This document shows, piece after piece, positions 1 to 7,111 of a DNA stretch of 8,723 nt (positions within the stretch are counted from its first letter, which is position 1; every line of letters starts with the position of its first letter). The stretch is from assembly GCA_047626195.1 (NCBI GenBank), contig JBLHSN010000259.1:1-8723 (forward strand). The letters are read 5' to 3'. The notes beneath the pieces were generated by a model that searched no databases, had not been told where the DNA came from, and saw nothing but the letters and a program-made list of their open reading frames with translations. The translations under genes were made by a program, and so were the position numbers. This stretch comes from CAJXTB01 sp047626195. Lineage in GTDB: Bacteria > Myxococcota_A > UBA796 > GCA-2862545.

Positions 1-96
1 AGGGTAGTCGACTGCAGCCGCCGGGTTGATTGTTAGGTCCGTAAGTTCACTACCAGGGCAAGAGGGTCCGAATGAGGCAGTCGCCCGACGACTCAT
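1..96 (-). CDS. Possible start of a leftward gene running off the left edge (weak)
   Basis: On the minus strand an ATG at 96-94 opens a frame that stays open to the window edge (32 codons). It begins MSRRATASFGPSCPGSE and continues with a non-repetitive sequence ending ..NPAAAVDYP. The same frame is open upstream to a stop near 180, so the true start is uncertain. No convincing Shine-Dalgarno sequence precedes the ATG. I recognise no family. Thirty-two open codons in GC-rich DNA can occur by chance, and the frame overlaps antisense the first codons of the broken plus-strand unit that starts at 72. It is listed only because nothing else explains the first 70 bases. Confidence 0.15.
   Translation of the reverse strand, partial: MSRRATASFGPSCPGSELTDLTINPAAAVDYP
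61..66 (+). promoter_or_regulatory. Shine-Dalgarno site for the unit A leader
   Basis: AGAGGG lies five bases before the ATG at 72-74, close to ideal spacing. It decides the start of the broken unit: the ATG frame runs 41 codons to a TAG at 195-197, and the same frame then continues directly into the TSP3-like segment. The conserved ribosome site in front of a now interrupted frame suggests the gene was intact until recently. Confidence 0.5.
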
Positions 97-389
97 TGGC
101 AGAATACATGGACATGGCTCAACGCGTCTCGCACATCTGGACGGGGCTTGCTCGGGTAGGCTTAGCAATGCACGCAACTAGAACAGCCAGTGGCTAGGAC
201 CTAGACGCTGACGGTATCTCAGACGACCTAGACATCTGCGCCAGCGTGGCAGACCCACTGCAAGAAGACACCTCTCCCGGAGGACCCGTTGGCGCCGGTG
301 ACGCCCGCGCCCACCCAACGGCTACCGTCGACCTCTCCGCCACCCACGGTGGGCAGTACAAGGCGGCGCGGTCCAGTCTGGGAGCTTGG

Positions 390-890
390 AGTACCCCTGG
401 TATTCGGTCGATTGTCGGCCGAGCCGCCACCGTTGTGGATGACGTCGCTATTGGCTCCGACGTGTTCGTTGCACGCTCAGTCAGCGTTGCGAATGACGTG
501 ACCGTCGGCGACGGCAGCGACATCGGCTACGCCTCCACGATTGGCGATGCAGCGCAGCTAGGACAGGGCGTCGTGACGGTCGGCCCCGGGGTGCTTGTCG
601 GAGACAATGCGGTCTTCGCACGCGGCGTGACCGTGCTCGCGGACAGTGTTGGAACGGGTACCATCATCGGACCCGACGCGGACATCGGGACTGGGGTGAC
701 ACTGGGCGACAGGGTGCGCATCCGCAAGGCAACCACCATCGGCGCGGGGGCCACGATTGCCAGTGGCGCGCGAATCGGTGGTGGAGTGGACATTGGCGAC
801 CGCACTACCATCGGTGTCACAGCTCGCATCCGCGCAGGGGCCATCATTGACCCCGGCGCTGTCGTTTCCGACGGCGCCTACGTTCGACGC
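390..890 (+). repeat. Hexapeptide (left-handed beta-helix) repeat tract of unit A
   Basis: In frame with the leader, small or aliphatic residues recur every six positions with V/I-G-x-x-(A/V/T)-x phasing, for example VAIGSDVFVARSVSVAND, DADIGTGVTLGDRVRI and IGAGATIASGARIGGGVDIG. This is the left-handed beta-helix pattern of bacterial acyltransferases. Here it sits behind an exported-type leader and TSP3 segment and shows no acyltransferase active-site context, so a structural stalk is more likely than an enzyme. Confidence 0.8.
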
Positions 891-1326
891 GAAGAGCGGA
901 TCGACGTGGTCAGCATTGCCGGACCGCTGTATTCCCTCGATGTTGGACCTGGCATTCCGCTCGACCTCGTCGGTATGGCTCCAGGCGCATCTTCACAGAT
1001 GCCATCGACGTTCACCATGGGCTGTGTACCGGGACCTGTACGGCTGCGAAGGCTACCGTTTATGTACGGATGCCGAATGGGAGTACGGGTCACGAGATGG
1101 CGAAGACACCCTGTTAACCGGCACCAACGACCTCACAGAGACGGCGAAGTGGTGGCCAGCGCCCATGCCCGTCGGACGGAAGCCTGCTGGGGGAACGGCT
1201 ACGGCCTGTACGAGATGAGCGGCAACGTGTGCGAATTCGTTGCGGACTACATGGAGTTTGGCGCGCTCCACTCTCCTGAATCCGTCACCGACCCTCTCGG
1301 TACCTCAGGACCCGTCCGCACGGCTC

Positions 1327-1334
1327 GGGGGGGG
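1327..1334 (+). repeat. G8 homopolymer at a frame break in unit A
   Basis: Eight consecutive G residues lie inside the RGG motif of the FGE-like domain. The upstream frame reads SVTDPLGTSGPVRTARGG. The downstream family-like sequence (DWQRGVREMRSVYR) lies in a different frame. Nine Gs would restore an uninterrupted RGGDW, so the tract is short by one base relative to the expected coding frame. Confidence 0.7.
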
Positions 1335-1384
1335 ACTGGCAACGCGGCGTTCGAGAGATGCGTTCGGTGTATCGACAGTCTAGG

Positions 1385-3188
1385 TCACCAAGCAGCCGCA
1401 GCGTCATCGTCGGCTTCCGCGTGTGCCGGACGGCCGGCTAGCCTGGACCTCGCACGTCGGTCATTGACGCCGCGTCCATCCAACGCTTCGCTGCGGAACC
1501 CAGACGGGCCGTCCGTGGCTTCGTCACACGGAATGCTCTCATCGCAAAGCTCACAGTCAGCGCTGCGAGCGGGGTATCGAACCACGATAGTCCCGATACC
1601 ACCCACTCCTCCGAGACCGCCATTTGATAGATCATAGCTACTATTTCCACCATTGCCGGTACCGCGAGCACCGATCTGCCCGTCCGTCGCGGAGCCGATG
1701 GAGCCGTTGCCGCCGCTTGCGTACTCCCGCTCGACGCCCGAGATGTCGAAGGAACGGCCGGCACCGCCCAAGCCACCCTTGACGGGACACCCAACCAGAC
1801 TCCCGCAGCCGGGAGCGGCGACCTGATCTTGTCCGACCACTCCAGCACCACCGCCGCCAGCCGCCCAGTTTGAATAGCGCTGATCGCCGCCGGCATTGCC
1901 CTGTCCAACAATTCCGACCGACCCCGCCTGGAAACCGTACCCTCGATAGCCGGCTCCGCCGCCACCCCCCAAAAAGCTGCGCACACTTCCGCCGGCACCG
2001 CCGCCCCCAGCGACCACCAGCACGTCCACCGATGTGTCTGACACGGGGAGAGTGCACGAATAAGTAACGGAATCAGCAAATGCCTTCACTTGCTGCGCGA
2101 GACCGTCAGTGACCGTGCAGGTCAACACCCCACCCCAGGATTCTGCCGCACCATCGAAGCAGACCGAGGTGCCGCAGCTCTGGTACTCACCGAGCCCACA
2201 GAAGCCTGAGAAGCGGTCAGTTACGGTGTCACAGCGGATGTCAACCTCACACTTACCACACTCTGGCCCGCCGCAGTCCATGCCCGTTTCGTCACCAATG
2301 AGTGTGCCGTCGTCGCAGGTGGAGGCGCACGTTCCGTCGTTGTCGCACACCCCGCTTGCACAGTCTTCGGGCCCGTCGCACACCGCGCAGCTGCCGTCTG
2401 GCGGGAAGGTCTCGTTGCGGCGAATGACCTGTCCGGCGTCCACCACTGCGCCCTCACAGACAGTGCCCCCCCCGGACGCGAGCGTCCGCACCCAGCTCAG
2501 ACCGACGCTCCACCGTTGCCGACCGACCGACTCACGCCGAGACGCACCTCGTCGCCGACTCAAGCGCCCTTGTTGACCCGTGCATCCGCATTCATCACCA
2601 CATCCGCACCAACCCTCGTACCCGACCCGACATACCCCGAAACCAATGCTCGCTCGCCGAGCGATTACCGACCGTGCAATGCGAGCTTGAGCGGCCAGAA
2701 CGACCCGGTCAACGACGAGCGACCGGCGAACCCACCACAGCGCCTTCGCCAAGCCGGACGCCAACTCCAACGATCACACCGCGACCCACAATGACGTTGT
2801 CTGCAGCGGTGAGATCACGCCCCGCCAACACCTGGGGCAGGAAGCTGACCCGCCCGCCGATGGACGCGTCGAAGCCAGTGCTCGTTTGGCGACTCAAAAC
2901 AGTATCAGCGCCGATGCGAACCGGCTCTGTGACGACTGGGCGACCGGCGACAGTAGACCGGCCGACGAACACAACCCCGGCCTCAGCCTCGACATGCGGT
3001 CCCAAATCTACTCCGGTGCCAATGACAATATCCGGCGCCAACACAACCGACGGATTCACGCAGGGGTCAGGTCATTGGTCGTCACAAGGATGCGCAGCGG
3101 CCAAAGAAGGCAAGACGGCGAGGACAGAACGCCCTGTGCAGTCAGACGACGGCGCAACCTGCACAATCAGCGAGGTAATCGACACCAT
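1385..3188 (-). pseudogene. Broken hexapeptide-stalk / Cys-rich / glycine-rich surface protein (unit B)
   Basis: The frame enters at ATG 3188 (23 nt after the lipoprotein stop, weak ribosome site) with a hydrophobic run SVLAVLPSLAAAHPC, possibly a signal-peptide remnant. It hits TGA at 3074-3072, then continues in frame as PDPCVNPSVVLAPDIVIG, a hexapeptide stalk to about 2480. Stalk-like sequence switches frame near 2720 (into VVDRVVLAAQARIARSV), near 2635 (into VGSGTRVGADVVMNADARV), passes TGA 2562-2560, shifts near 2499 (into ELGADARVRGG), and shifts again at the G8 run 2473-2466 (into TVCEGAVVDAG). From there one frame carries a Cys-rich spacer (about 2390-2110, with CASGVC and DETGMDCGGPEC) and a glycine-rich domain (about 2030-1575, starting VDVLVVAGGGGAGG and ending IVVRYPA). 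The last open frame ends at 1385; another frame ends at TAG 1440-1438, and I cannot tell which was ancestral. A single frame covers 2464-1385, so a shorter product cannot be ruled out. Confidence 0.75.
2466..2473 (-). repeat. G8 homopolymer (minus strand) at the stalk/Cys-rich junction of unit B
   Basis: Eight consecutive Cs on the plus strand read as eight Gs in the coding direction. Upstream, ELGADARVRGG lies in one frame; downstream, TVCEGAVVDAGQVIRRNE lies in another. Seven (or ten) Gs would join the two in frame. The run sits near the boundary between the hexapeptide stalk and the Cys-rich spacer. Confidence 0.65.
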
Positions 3189-3210
3189 AAAATTACCGGC
3201 GAAGCCAACG

Positions 3211-3870
3211 TTACCGCACCAGCTGCGCATCCTCAACAAGGGCGTCGAAGTGGTAGCCGAAGCCAATGTCGACGTCCTTGCGCAAGGTGCCTCGGAACGC
3301 GACCCGCTGCCCAACGGTCACCGGCTCATGGGTCTGAACCGTGAGGTCGTGGGTCTCGGCCGACACGTCTCCGGTACCATCTTGCAGGTGCACCCACACC
3401 CAGGTCACAGCGCTGGTGGCCTTGACCACGGTTCCGTACACCAAGACCTCTTGGCCCGCACGCTGTTCCAACTCGGCGAAGACCGTGCCCACGGCCACTG
3501 CGCCCGCAGGAGCCAGTGCAGCGACCGACCGCTGCGCCGTGTCGAGGTCGACGACCCGAACATGGGCGATGTCGACCACTTCTGCAGCGCGCTGGCCGAG
3601 CTCTGCAATCTCTACATCCTGCCGTACTTGACCTTGGCCTAGGAGCACGTAGTCCCCAACCTTGGCACCCACCATGGGTACCTCAATCCAGGTCTGAAGC
3701 CGGCCCTGGGTCACAAATAGCAGCTGGGCGCCGTCACGATTCACAACCTGCTCAACCCTGGTGGGCGCGGTATTCGCCCATCCACTAGGTGGAGGACTCG
3801 TTCCCGAAGGCGTGCCGCAGCCGGCGAGGTGAAGGCAGACGAACAGGCACATGATCATGAAGCAGCGCAT
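3211..3870 (-). CDS. Lipoprotein with NrfJ/YdeI-type OB-like domain
   Basis: The product is 219 aa. MRCFMIMCLFVCLHLAGC carries a lipobox (LAGC), so Cys18 should be lipidated and the protein anchored in a membrane facing the periplasm. A Pro/Ser-rich linker (19-38) follows. Residues 39-107 resemble the N-terminal half of NrfJ/YdeI-related proteins, with a WIEVP strand at 61-65 and a VGDYVLL turn at 71-77. Residues 138-219 form a second beta-rich unit with VHLQDGTGD (160-168), THDLTVQT (173-180), VGQRV and GFGYHFDALVEDAQL. This is the pattern of small bacterial OB-fold proteins linked with nucleic-acid or metal binding; ligand and role here are unknown. The frame is open further upstream to 3966, but Met at 3870 places the lipobox at a normal distance. 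The ribosome site is weak (GAAGCGGGC). It starts 73 nt after the stop of the fibrinogen-like gene, so co-transcription is plausible. No disabling mutation is seen, unlike the unit downstream. Confidence 0.8.
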   Translation of the reverse strand: MRCFMIMCLFVCLHLAGCGTPSGTSPPPSGWANTAPTRVEQVVNRDGAQLLFVTQGRLQTWIEVPMVGAKVGDYVLLGQGQVRQDVEIAELGQRAAEVVDIAHVRVVDLDTAQRSVAALAPAGAVAVGTVFAELEQRAGQEVLVYGTVVKATSAVTWVWVHLQDGTGDVSAETHDLTVQTHEPVTVGQRVAFRGTLRKDVDIGFGYHFDALVEDAQLVR

Positions 3871-3943
3871 GCCCGCTTCATAGCATCGCTCCCAGTGTCC
3901 CGACAGGCATCTCCCACCGCTCTGACGACTTGGTGCAAACGGG

Positions 3944-5548
3944 TCAGCGCACCCAGATCTGCCCACGTGTGCGAATCAGCGTTCCACCAATCGCCGCTCC
4001 AGCGCTCACTCGCCACGGCGACTCGGCCAAGCCTCCAGCGTTGGTGTTGTAGTACGCACTGGCTCCGAAGCCGATGGTGTCGTTGAGAGTGTAGATGTTA
4101 CCCTCGTTGTTGAGCCCCAGGCCGAACCGGACGCGGGCACGGTAGTTTGACAGGTCGTCATCCATGTTGATGGCGGTATCAACGTAGTTGTTCGACGTGC
4201 TGCTCTCGCCTGGGGAACGTCCCCACATGGACTGCCACTGCAACCGCTCGGCGCGGCTCTCGGTGTAGTAGTAGCCGCGGTTGCTCTCACGGCTCCCAAC
4301 CGGTGTATTGGCGAACATGTCGAGCAGCGTACGGGCGTTCGGCAGCGCGTAGGTCTTGCACCCGTACGCGCCCGTGGAGAGATTGCGCAGGCACCCTCGA
4401 ATCTCACTCCCGACGACCTGATTGAAGGCTGGATACTTGGCGTCCAGGTCGGTCAGCGGGTCGAAGCTATCGGCGTTGAGGGTGGTGATGTTGGTCCAAT
4501 GGGGCGACAGGAAGGTGAACGTGTTCCCAGAGTCCGCGACGCGAAGTGCCAGCGTCCATCCGCCGCCTGTCATGTTGCACGTCGCGTCGAAGGGGGCAGC
4601 GGACGTCGTCAGCCGGTACACGCCATCGCCGGTGTCCCCGGCGTACGTCTCGCCTGGACCACTCGCCTGTAGGTAGGCCAGACAAGACGACGCGAACGTT
4701 CCATCAGACCAAGCGCGCGTGCCGTTGCGAAGAACGATGCGCTTGCGGGGAGTCCCGAGAACAGCGCCGCGCGGCAGATAGCCCCCATCCGGGAGGTCCG
4801 TGTGCACCGTGGCTTCGCCGCGAACAACACCACCGATACCCACGGTTCCGCCCGGACCGATGACGGCGTCACGGCCAATGCGGGCGTTATCGGCGAGGAT
4901 GGCAAAGTCCCCCACCTGGGCACCGAGCCGTACACGCACCCCAGTGCCAACGAGGACCTGGGCACCGATGTCAACCTGGGGAGATAGCACTGTGTCGTCG
5001 CCAATCGCGGAGTTCGCGCCCACCCGCACCCACCGACTCAGCGCAGAGCGGTCGCCGACTTGGCTGTCTTCGCCAATGTGCACAAAAGAGCCAAGGAAGG
5101 CGTTTTCACCGATGCTCACACCCGCATCCAACGTGACGGCGTACCCAACCGCCACACCGCTCTCAAGTGCCACGCCTTGCGCGAGCACGCTCTGTGGGCC
5201 GATGACCGTGTCCACGCCGATGGTCGCGTTCGGGCCAATGGTGACGGCACGTCCTACGACGACACCGGCGTCCACCACTCCACCCTCTGCGATGCTGGAC
5301 CGGGCGCCGATATAGGCACCGTGGAACACCGTGGACGGGTCAACGCTAGCCGTTGGGTGAGCGCAAGCATCACCAAGGCCATCGCCATCCGTGTCGGTCT
5401 GTGCGGGATCCGCCACGGTGATGCACACGTCGGTGCCGTCGAGAATGCCGTCGTCGTCGACATCTCCTGGGCTCGCTCCTGCCCGTGGAATGCCCGCGAA
5501 GAGCAACAACGCGACGGTCGTCTCACTACAGGCCAGGCGAATGTTCAT
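3944..5548 (-). CDS. Secreted TSP3 / hexapeptide-stalk / fibrinogen-like domain protein (unit C, intact)
   Basis: The product is 534 aa. It begins MNIRLACSETTVALLLF with a probable cleavage after AGA at 25. TSP3-type calcium repeats follow: DVDDDGILDGTDVC (29-42) and TDTDGDGLGDAC (51-62). Residues about 66-262 are hexapeptide beta-helix (AVTIGPNATIGVDTVIG, VDIGAQVLVGTGVRV), roughly ten coils. From about 283 there is a fibrinogen-like C-terminal domain: SSCLAYLQ, GDGVYRL, DATCNM-TGGGWTL (321-333), with Cys at 289, 324, 386 and 397. The C-terminal half of that domain is less typical, though N- and D-rich stretches (NMDDDLSNYR) could bind calcium. The frame extends upstream to 5698, but ATG 5548 is preceded by GGAG at 5555-5558 with six-base spacing, and the signal peptide starts there. 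This is the only intact member of the family here. I infer a calcium-stabilised surface stalk carrying a sugar- or protein-binding tip; binding is not demonstrated. Confidence 0.85.
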   Translation of the reverse strand: MNIRLACSETTVALLLFAGIPRAGASPGDVDDDGILDGTDVCITVADPAQTDTDGDGLGDACAHPTASVDPSTVFHGAYIGARSSIAEGGVVDAGVVVGRAVTIGPNATIGVDTVIGPQSVLAQGVALESGVAVGYAVTLDAGVSIGENAFLGSFVHIGEDSQVGDRSALSRWVRVGANSAIGDDTVLSPQVDIGAQVLVGTGVRVRLGAQVGDFAILADNARIGRDAVIGPGGTVGIGGVVRGEATVHTDLPDGGYLPRGAVLGTPRKRIVLRNGTRAWSDGTFASSCLAYLQASGPGETYAGDTGDGVYRLTTSAAPFDATCNMTGGGWTLALRVADSGNTFTFLSPHWTNITTLNADSFDPLTDLDAKYPAFNQVVGSEIRGCLRNLSTGAYGCKTYALPNARTLLDMFANTPVGSRESNRGYYYTESRAERLQWQSMWGRSPGESSTSNNYVDTAINMDDDLSNYRARVRFGLGLNNEGNIYTLNDTIGFGASAYYNTNAGGLAESPWRVSAGAAIGGTLIRTRGQIWVR

Positions 5549-5707
5549 GATGAGCTCCAAGCCGAACGAACATACTGTACTTCGCTCGCATGTTGATGAC
5601 GAAGACACTGGTGGCCGCCAGGGTCGGGTGGGGTCGACGGATCCGCCTGCGGAGCGATTGACTTCCCGACAGCCGCAGTCCACTCTGCGCTCCCGCATGA
5701 GGTGGAA
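5549..5707. promoter_or_regulatory. Divergent promoter region between the surface-protein cluster and the AIM24 operon
   Basis: This 159-bp gap separates divergent genes and must hold promoters for both unless they are internal. On the plus strand TTGACT (5658-5663) is a good -35-like hexamer, followed after 17 bases by a poor -10 (CACTCT, 5681-5686). Just upstream is a perfect short inverted repeat, TCCGC-CT-GCGGA (5642-5653), which could be an operator or chance. On the minus strand TTCGTC and TACAGT are spaced 18 bases apart before the 5548 start; the match is weak. GAGG (5699-5702) is the ribosome site of the first AIM24 gene. Confidence 0.4.
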
Positions 5708-6403
5708 ATGAACATCGAGATAACAGCCCGTCCGTCATACGGAATGGCGACAGTCACCCTAGACAAGGGTGAAAAAATCATCGCCGAGTCTGGCTCTATG
5801 GTGGCTATGACCACCAAACTAGAGGTCGACACCGCCTTCAACGGCACCGGAAAGGGCGGGTTCACGGATTGGATCCAGGCCGCCTTCACCGGCTTGATGC
5901 GCAAGTGGCTGGCTGGCGAGTCCCTCTTCGTCAACCACTTCACCGCGAAAGAAGACGGCGAGAAGGTCATGTTGGCCCCCGCCTTGGTTGGGGATGTCGA
6001 GCACGTCAATTTGGACGGCGACCGCCGCATCACCGTTCAGGCGTCTAGCTATCTAGCGTCGACAACGGGCATTAGCGTCGACCTCATCTGGGGTGGATTC
6101 GCCATGCTCTTCGGTGGCGAAGGGGCATTTTTCCTCCGCTGTCGTGGAGAAGGAGACGTCCTCATCAACGCCTATGGTGCCATCACCAAGGTCGAGATTG
6201 ACGGTAAGTACCGAGTAGATACGGGCCATGTGGTCGCATTCGAGGGCGACCTCAAGTACGCCATCAAGCGCGCCGGTGGCCTCAAGAGCACGTTCTTCAG
6301 CGGCGAAGGCCTAGTGATGGAATTCACTGGGACCGGAACGCTGTGGATGCAGACCCGAAACCTGTCGTCCTTCTTGGGCTGGCTCACTCCCTTCTTCCGC
6401 TGA
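5708..6403 (+). CDS. AIM24/TIGR00266 family protein, copy 1
   Basis: The product is 231 aa with no signal peptide or membrane segment, so it is probably cytosolic. Family landmarks are AESGSM (26-31), AGES (69-72), LFGGEG (134-139), a glycine-punctuated strand ending in NAYGAI, VDTGHVVAFE (170-179), FFSGEGLV (196-203) and WMQTRN (213-218). The family (DUF124) is all-beta with two related halves and is classed as TRAP-like in structural databases. The yeast member Aim24 is mitochondrial, but the bacterial role is unknown. The start is ATG 5708 rather than GTG 5702: GAGG at 5699-5702 lies five bases upstream, and the paralogs begin at the same place (MNIEI, MRIEI). Compared with copies 2 and 3, WGGAK before the first GGE motif is replaced by WGGFA. 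It is first of three tandem genes; the next starts eight bases after its stop. Confidence 0.92.
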   Translation: MNIEITARPSYGMATVTLDKGEKIIAESGSMVAMTTKLEVDTAFNGTGKGGFTDWIQAAFTGLMRKWLAGESLFVNHFTAKEDGEKVMLAPALVGDVEHVNLDGDRRITVQASSYLASTTGISVDLIWGGFAMLFGGEGAFFLRCRGEGDVLINAYGAITKVEIDGKYRVDTGHVVAFEGDLKYAIKRAGGLKSTFFSGEGLVMEFTGTGTLWMQTRNLSSFLGWLTPFFR

Positions 6404-6411
6404 GGCATGCC

Positions 6412-7107
6412 ATGAGAATCGAAATTCAATACAGGCCCGCTTATGCGTTGGCCATCGCGCACATTGAACCTGGAGATACCATCCTTGCAGAGGGTGGCGC
6501 CATGGTGTCCATGAGCAGCAATGTCAAGATGGAGACGTCTGCCGGAAAGAAGGGCGACGGCATGTTGGGTGGGCTGATGAAGGGCCTCAAGCGCATGGTC
6601 GCTGGTGAGTCCTTCTTCCAGAACCGCTTCACCGCCGAAGGCAGCGAAGGTCATGTGACCTTCGCACCCACACCGGTGGGCGACATCGCCGTGTACGATC
6701 TGGCTGAAGAGCTCGACCTGTACATGCAGAGCACGGCCTTCTTGTGCTCGGACGACACGGTCACCACCTCTGCCAAGTGGGGAGGCGCCAAGTCCTTCTT
6801 CGGCGGCGAAGGGCTGGTCATGCTCAAGGCAACCGGCGCGGGTCCTGTCGTCTTCAACTCCTTCGGCGGCATCCAAGAGATTGACGTCGACGGTGATTTC
6901 ATTGTGGATACAGGCCATATCGTGGCCTTCGAGAGCTCACTGACCTTCAAGGTCAGCCGCTTCGGCGGAGGCTGGAAGGCGTTCATCTTTGGCGGTGAAG
7001 GCTTGGTCTGTCGCTTTAGCGGCAGCGGAAAGCTGTGGATTCAGACGCGAAATATGAACGAGTTCGGCAAATTGTTGGGCCAGAAACTTCCGCCGCGGAG
7101 CAGCTAG
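6412..7107 (+). CDS. AIM24/TIGR00266 family protein, copy 2
   Basis: The product is 231 aa, soluble by sequence. It has the full family pattern: AEGGAM (26-31), AGES (64-67), WGGAKSFFGGEG (123-134), VDTGHIVAFE (165-174), FGGEGLV (193-199) and WIQTRN (209-214). Of the three copies this one keeps both GGEG motifs intact. A frame extends upstream to 6343, overlapping copy 1, but ATG 6412 gives the MRIEIQYRPAYALA start matching its paralogs. TGAGG (6401-6405), which includes the stop codon of copy 1, serves as a ribosome site six bases upstream. That arrangement implies translational coupling. A Gly/Lys-rich loop (AGKKGDGMLGGLMKGLKR) precedes AGES, as in many family members. Confidence 0.92.
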   Translation: MRIEIQYRPAYALAIAHIEPGDTILAEGGAMVSMSSNVKMETSAGKKGDGMLGGLMKGLKRMVAGESFFQNRFTAEGSEGHVTFAPTPVGDIAVYDLAEELDLYMQSTAFLCSDDTVTTSAKWGGAKSFFGGEGLVMLKATGAGPVVFNSFGGIQEIDVDGDFIVDTGHIVAFESSLTFKVSRFGGGWKAFIFGGEGLVCRFSGSGKLWIQTRNMNEFGKLLGQKLPPRSS

Positions 7108-7111
7108 ACCG

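Larger units (their letters stand above)
72..1441 (+). pseudogene. Broken secreted TSP3 / hexapeptide-stalk / FGE-sulfatase-domain protein (unit A)
   Basis: Remains of one modular surface protein. A leader from the ATG at 72 ends at an amber TAG (195-197). The same frame then resumes with DLDADGISDDLDIC, a TSP3-type calcium repeat. A second repeat is decayed (TSPGGPVGAGDARAHPT, its Asp ladder and Cys lost). A hexapeptide beta-helix follows at about 390-890. An FGE-sulfatase (SUMF1-like) domain then begins with TFTMGCVPG at about 1008-1034. It loses roughly its first hundred residues and resumes one frame over at 1033 as DLYGCEGYRLCTDAEWEYG. It changes frame at a G5 run (1189-1193) into GNGYGLYEMSGNVCEFVADY, and again at a G8 run (1327-1334) into GDWQRGVREMRSVYRQ, ending ..VIVGFRVCRTAG at TAG 1439-1441. 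The RGGDW stretch lacks the paired cysteines of catalytic FGEs, so the domain was probably non-catalytic or binding. The architecture matches the intact gene at 3944-5548. Sequencing error could explain the G-run shifts but not the deletion. Confidence 0.8.

Noticed and set aside
527..847. Minus-strand frame with periodic Pro/Met/Val residues
   Set aside because: Antisense of the unit A hexapeptide tract; the periodicity comes from the opposite strand.
390..890. Possible CRISPR-like or tandem DNA repeats
   Set aside because: The periodicity is 18-base and protein-level with variable codons; there are no identical repeats with spacers.
2109..2576. Plus-strand frame of 155 codons, Ser/Pro/Gln-rich
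   Set aside because: Antisense to the Cys-rich spacer, whose minus-strand frame has clear CASGVC and DETGMDCGGPEC motifs.
2674..3642. Long plus-strand open frame of 322 codons
   Set aside because: It lies antisense to the lipoprotein and the unit B stalk, whose minus-strand frames show a lipobox, OB-like motifs and hexapeptide periodicity; its own product is Pro/Thr/Arg-rich with no recognisable domain.
4800..5315. Plus-strand open frame of 171 codons rich in Pro, Thr and Ser
   Set aside because: Antisense shadow of the unit C hexapeptide stalk; the repetitive composition is the mirror of GTN-GGN-rich repeat codons.
5642..5653. Perfect short inverted repeat TCCGC-CT-GCGGA as an operator
   Set aside because: Only five base pairs per arm in GC-rich DNA; noted in the intergenic entry but too short to call alone.
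6172..6918. Minus-strand frame of 248 codons
   Set aside because: Antisense to AIM24 copies 1 and 2, which show strong family motifs and ribosome sites.
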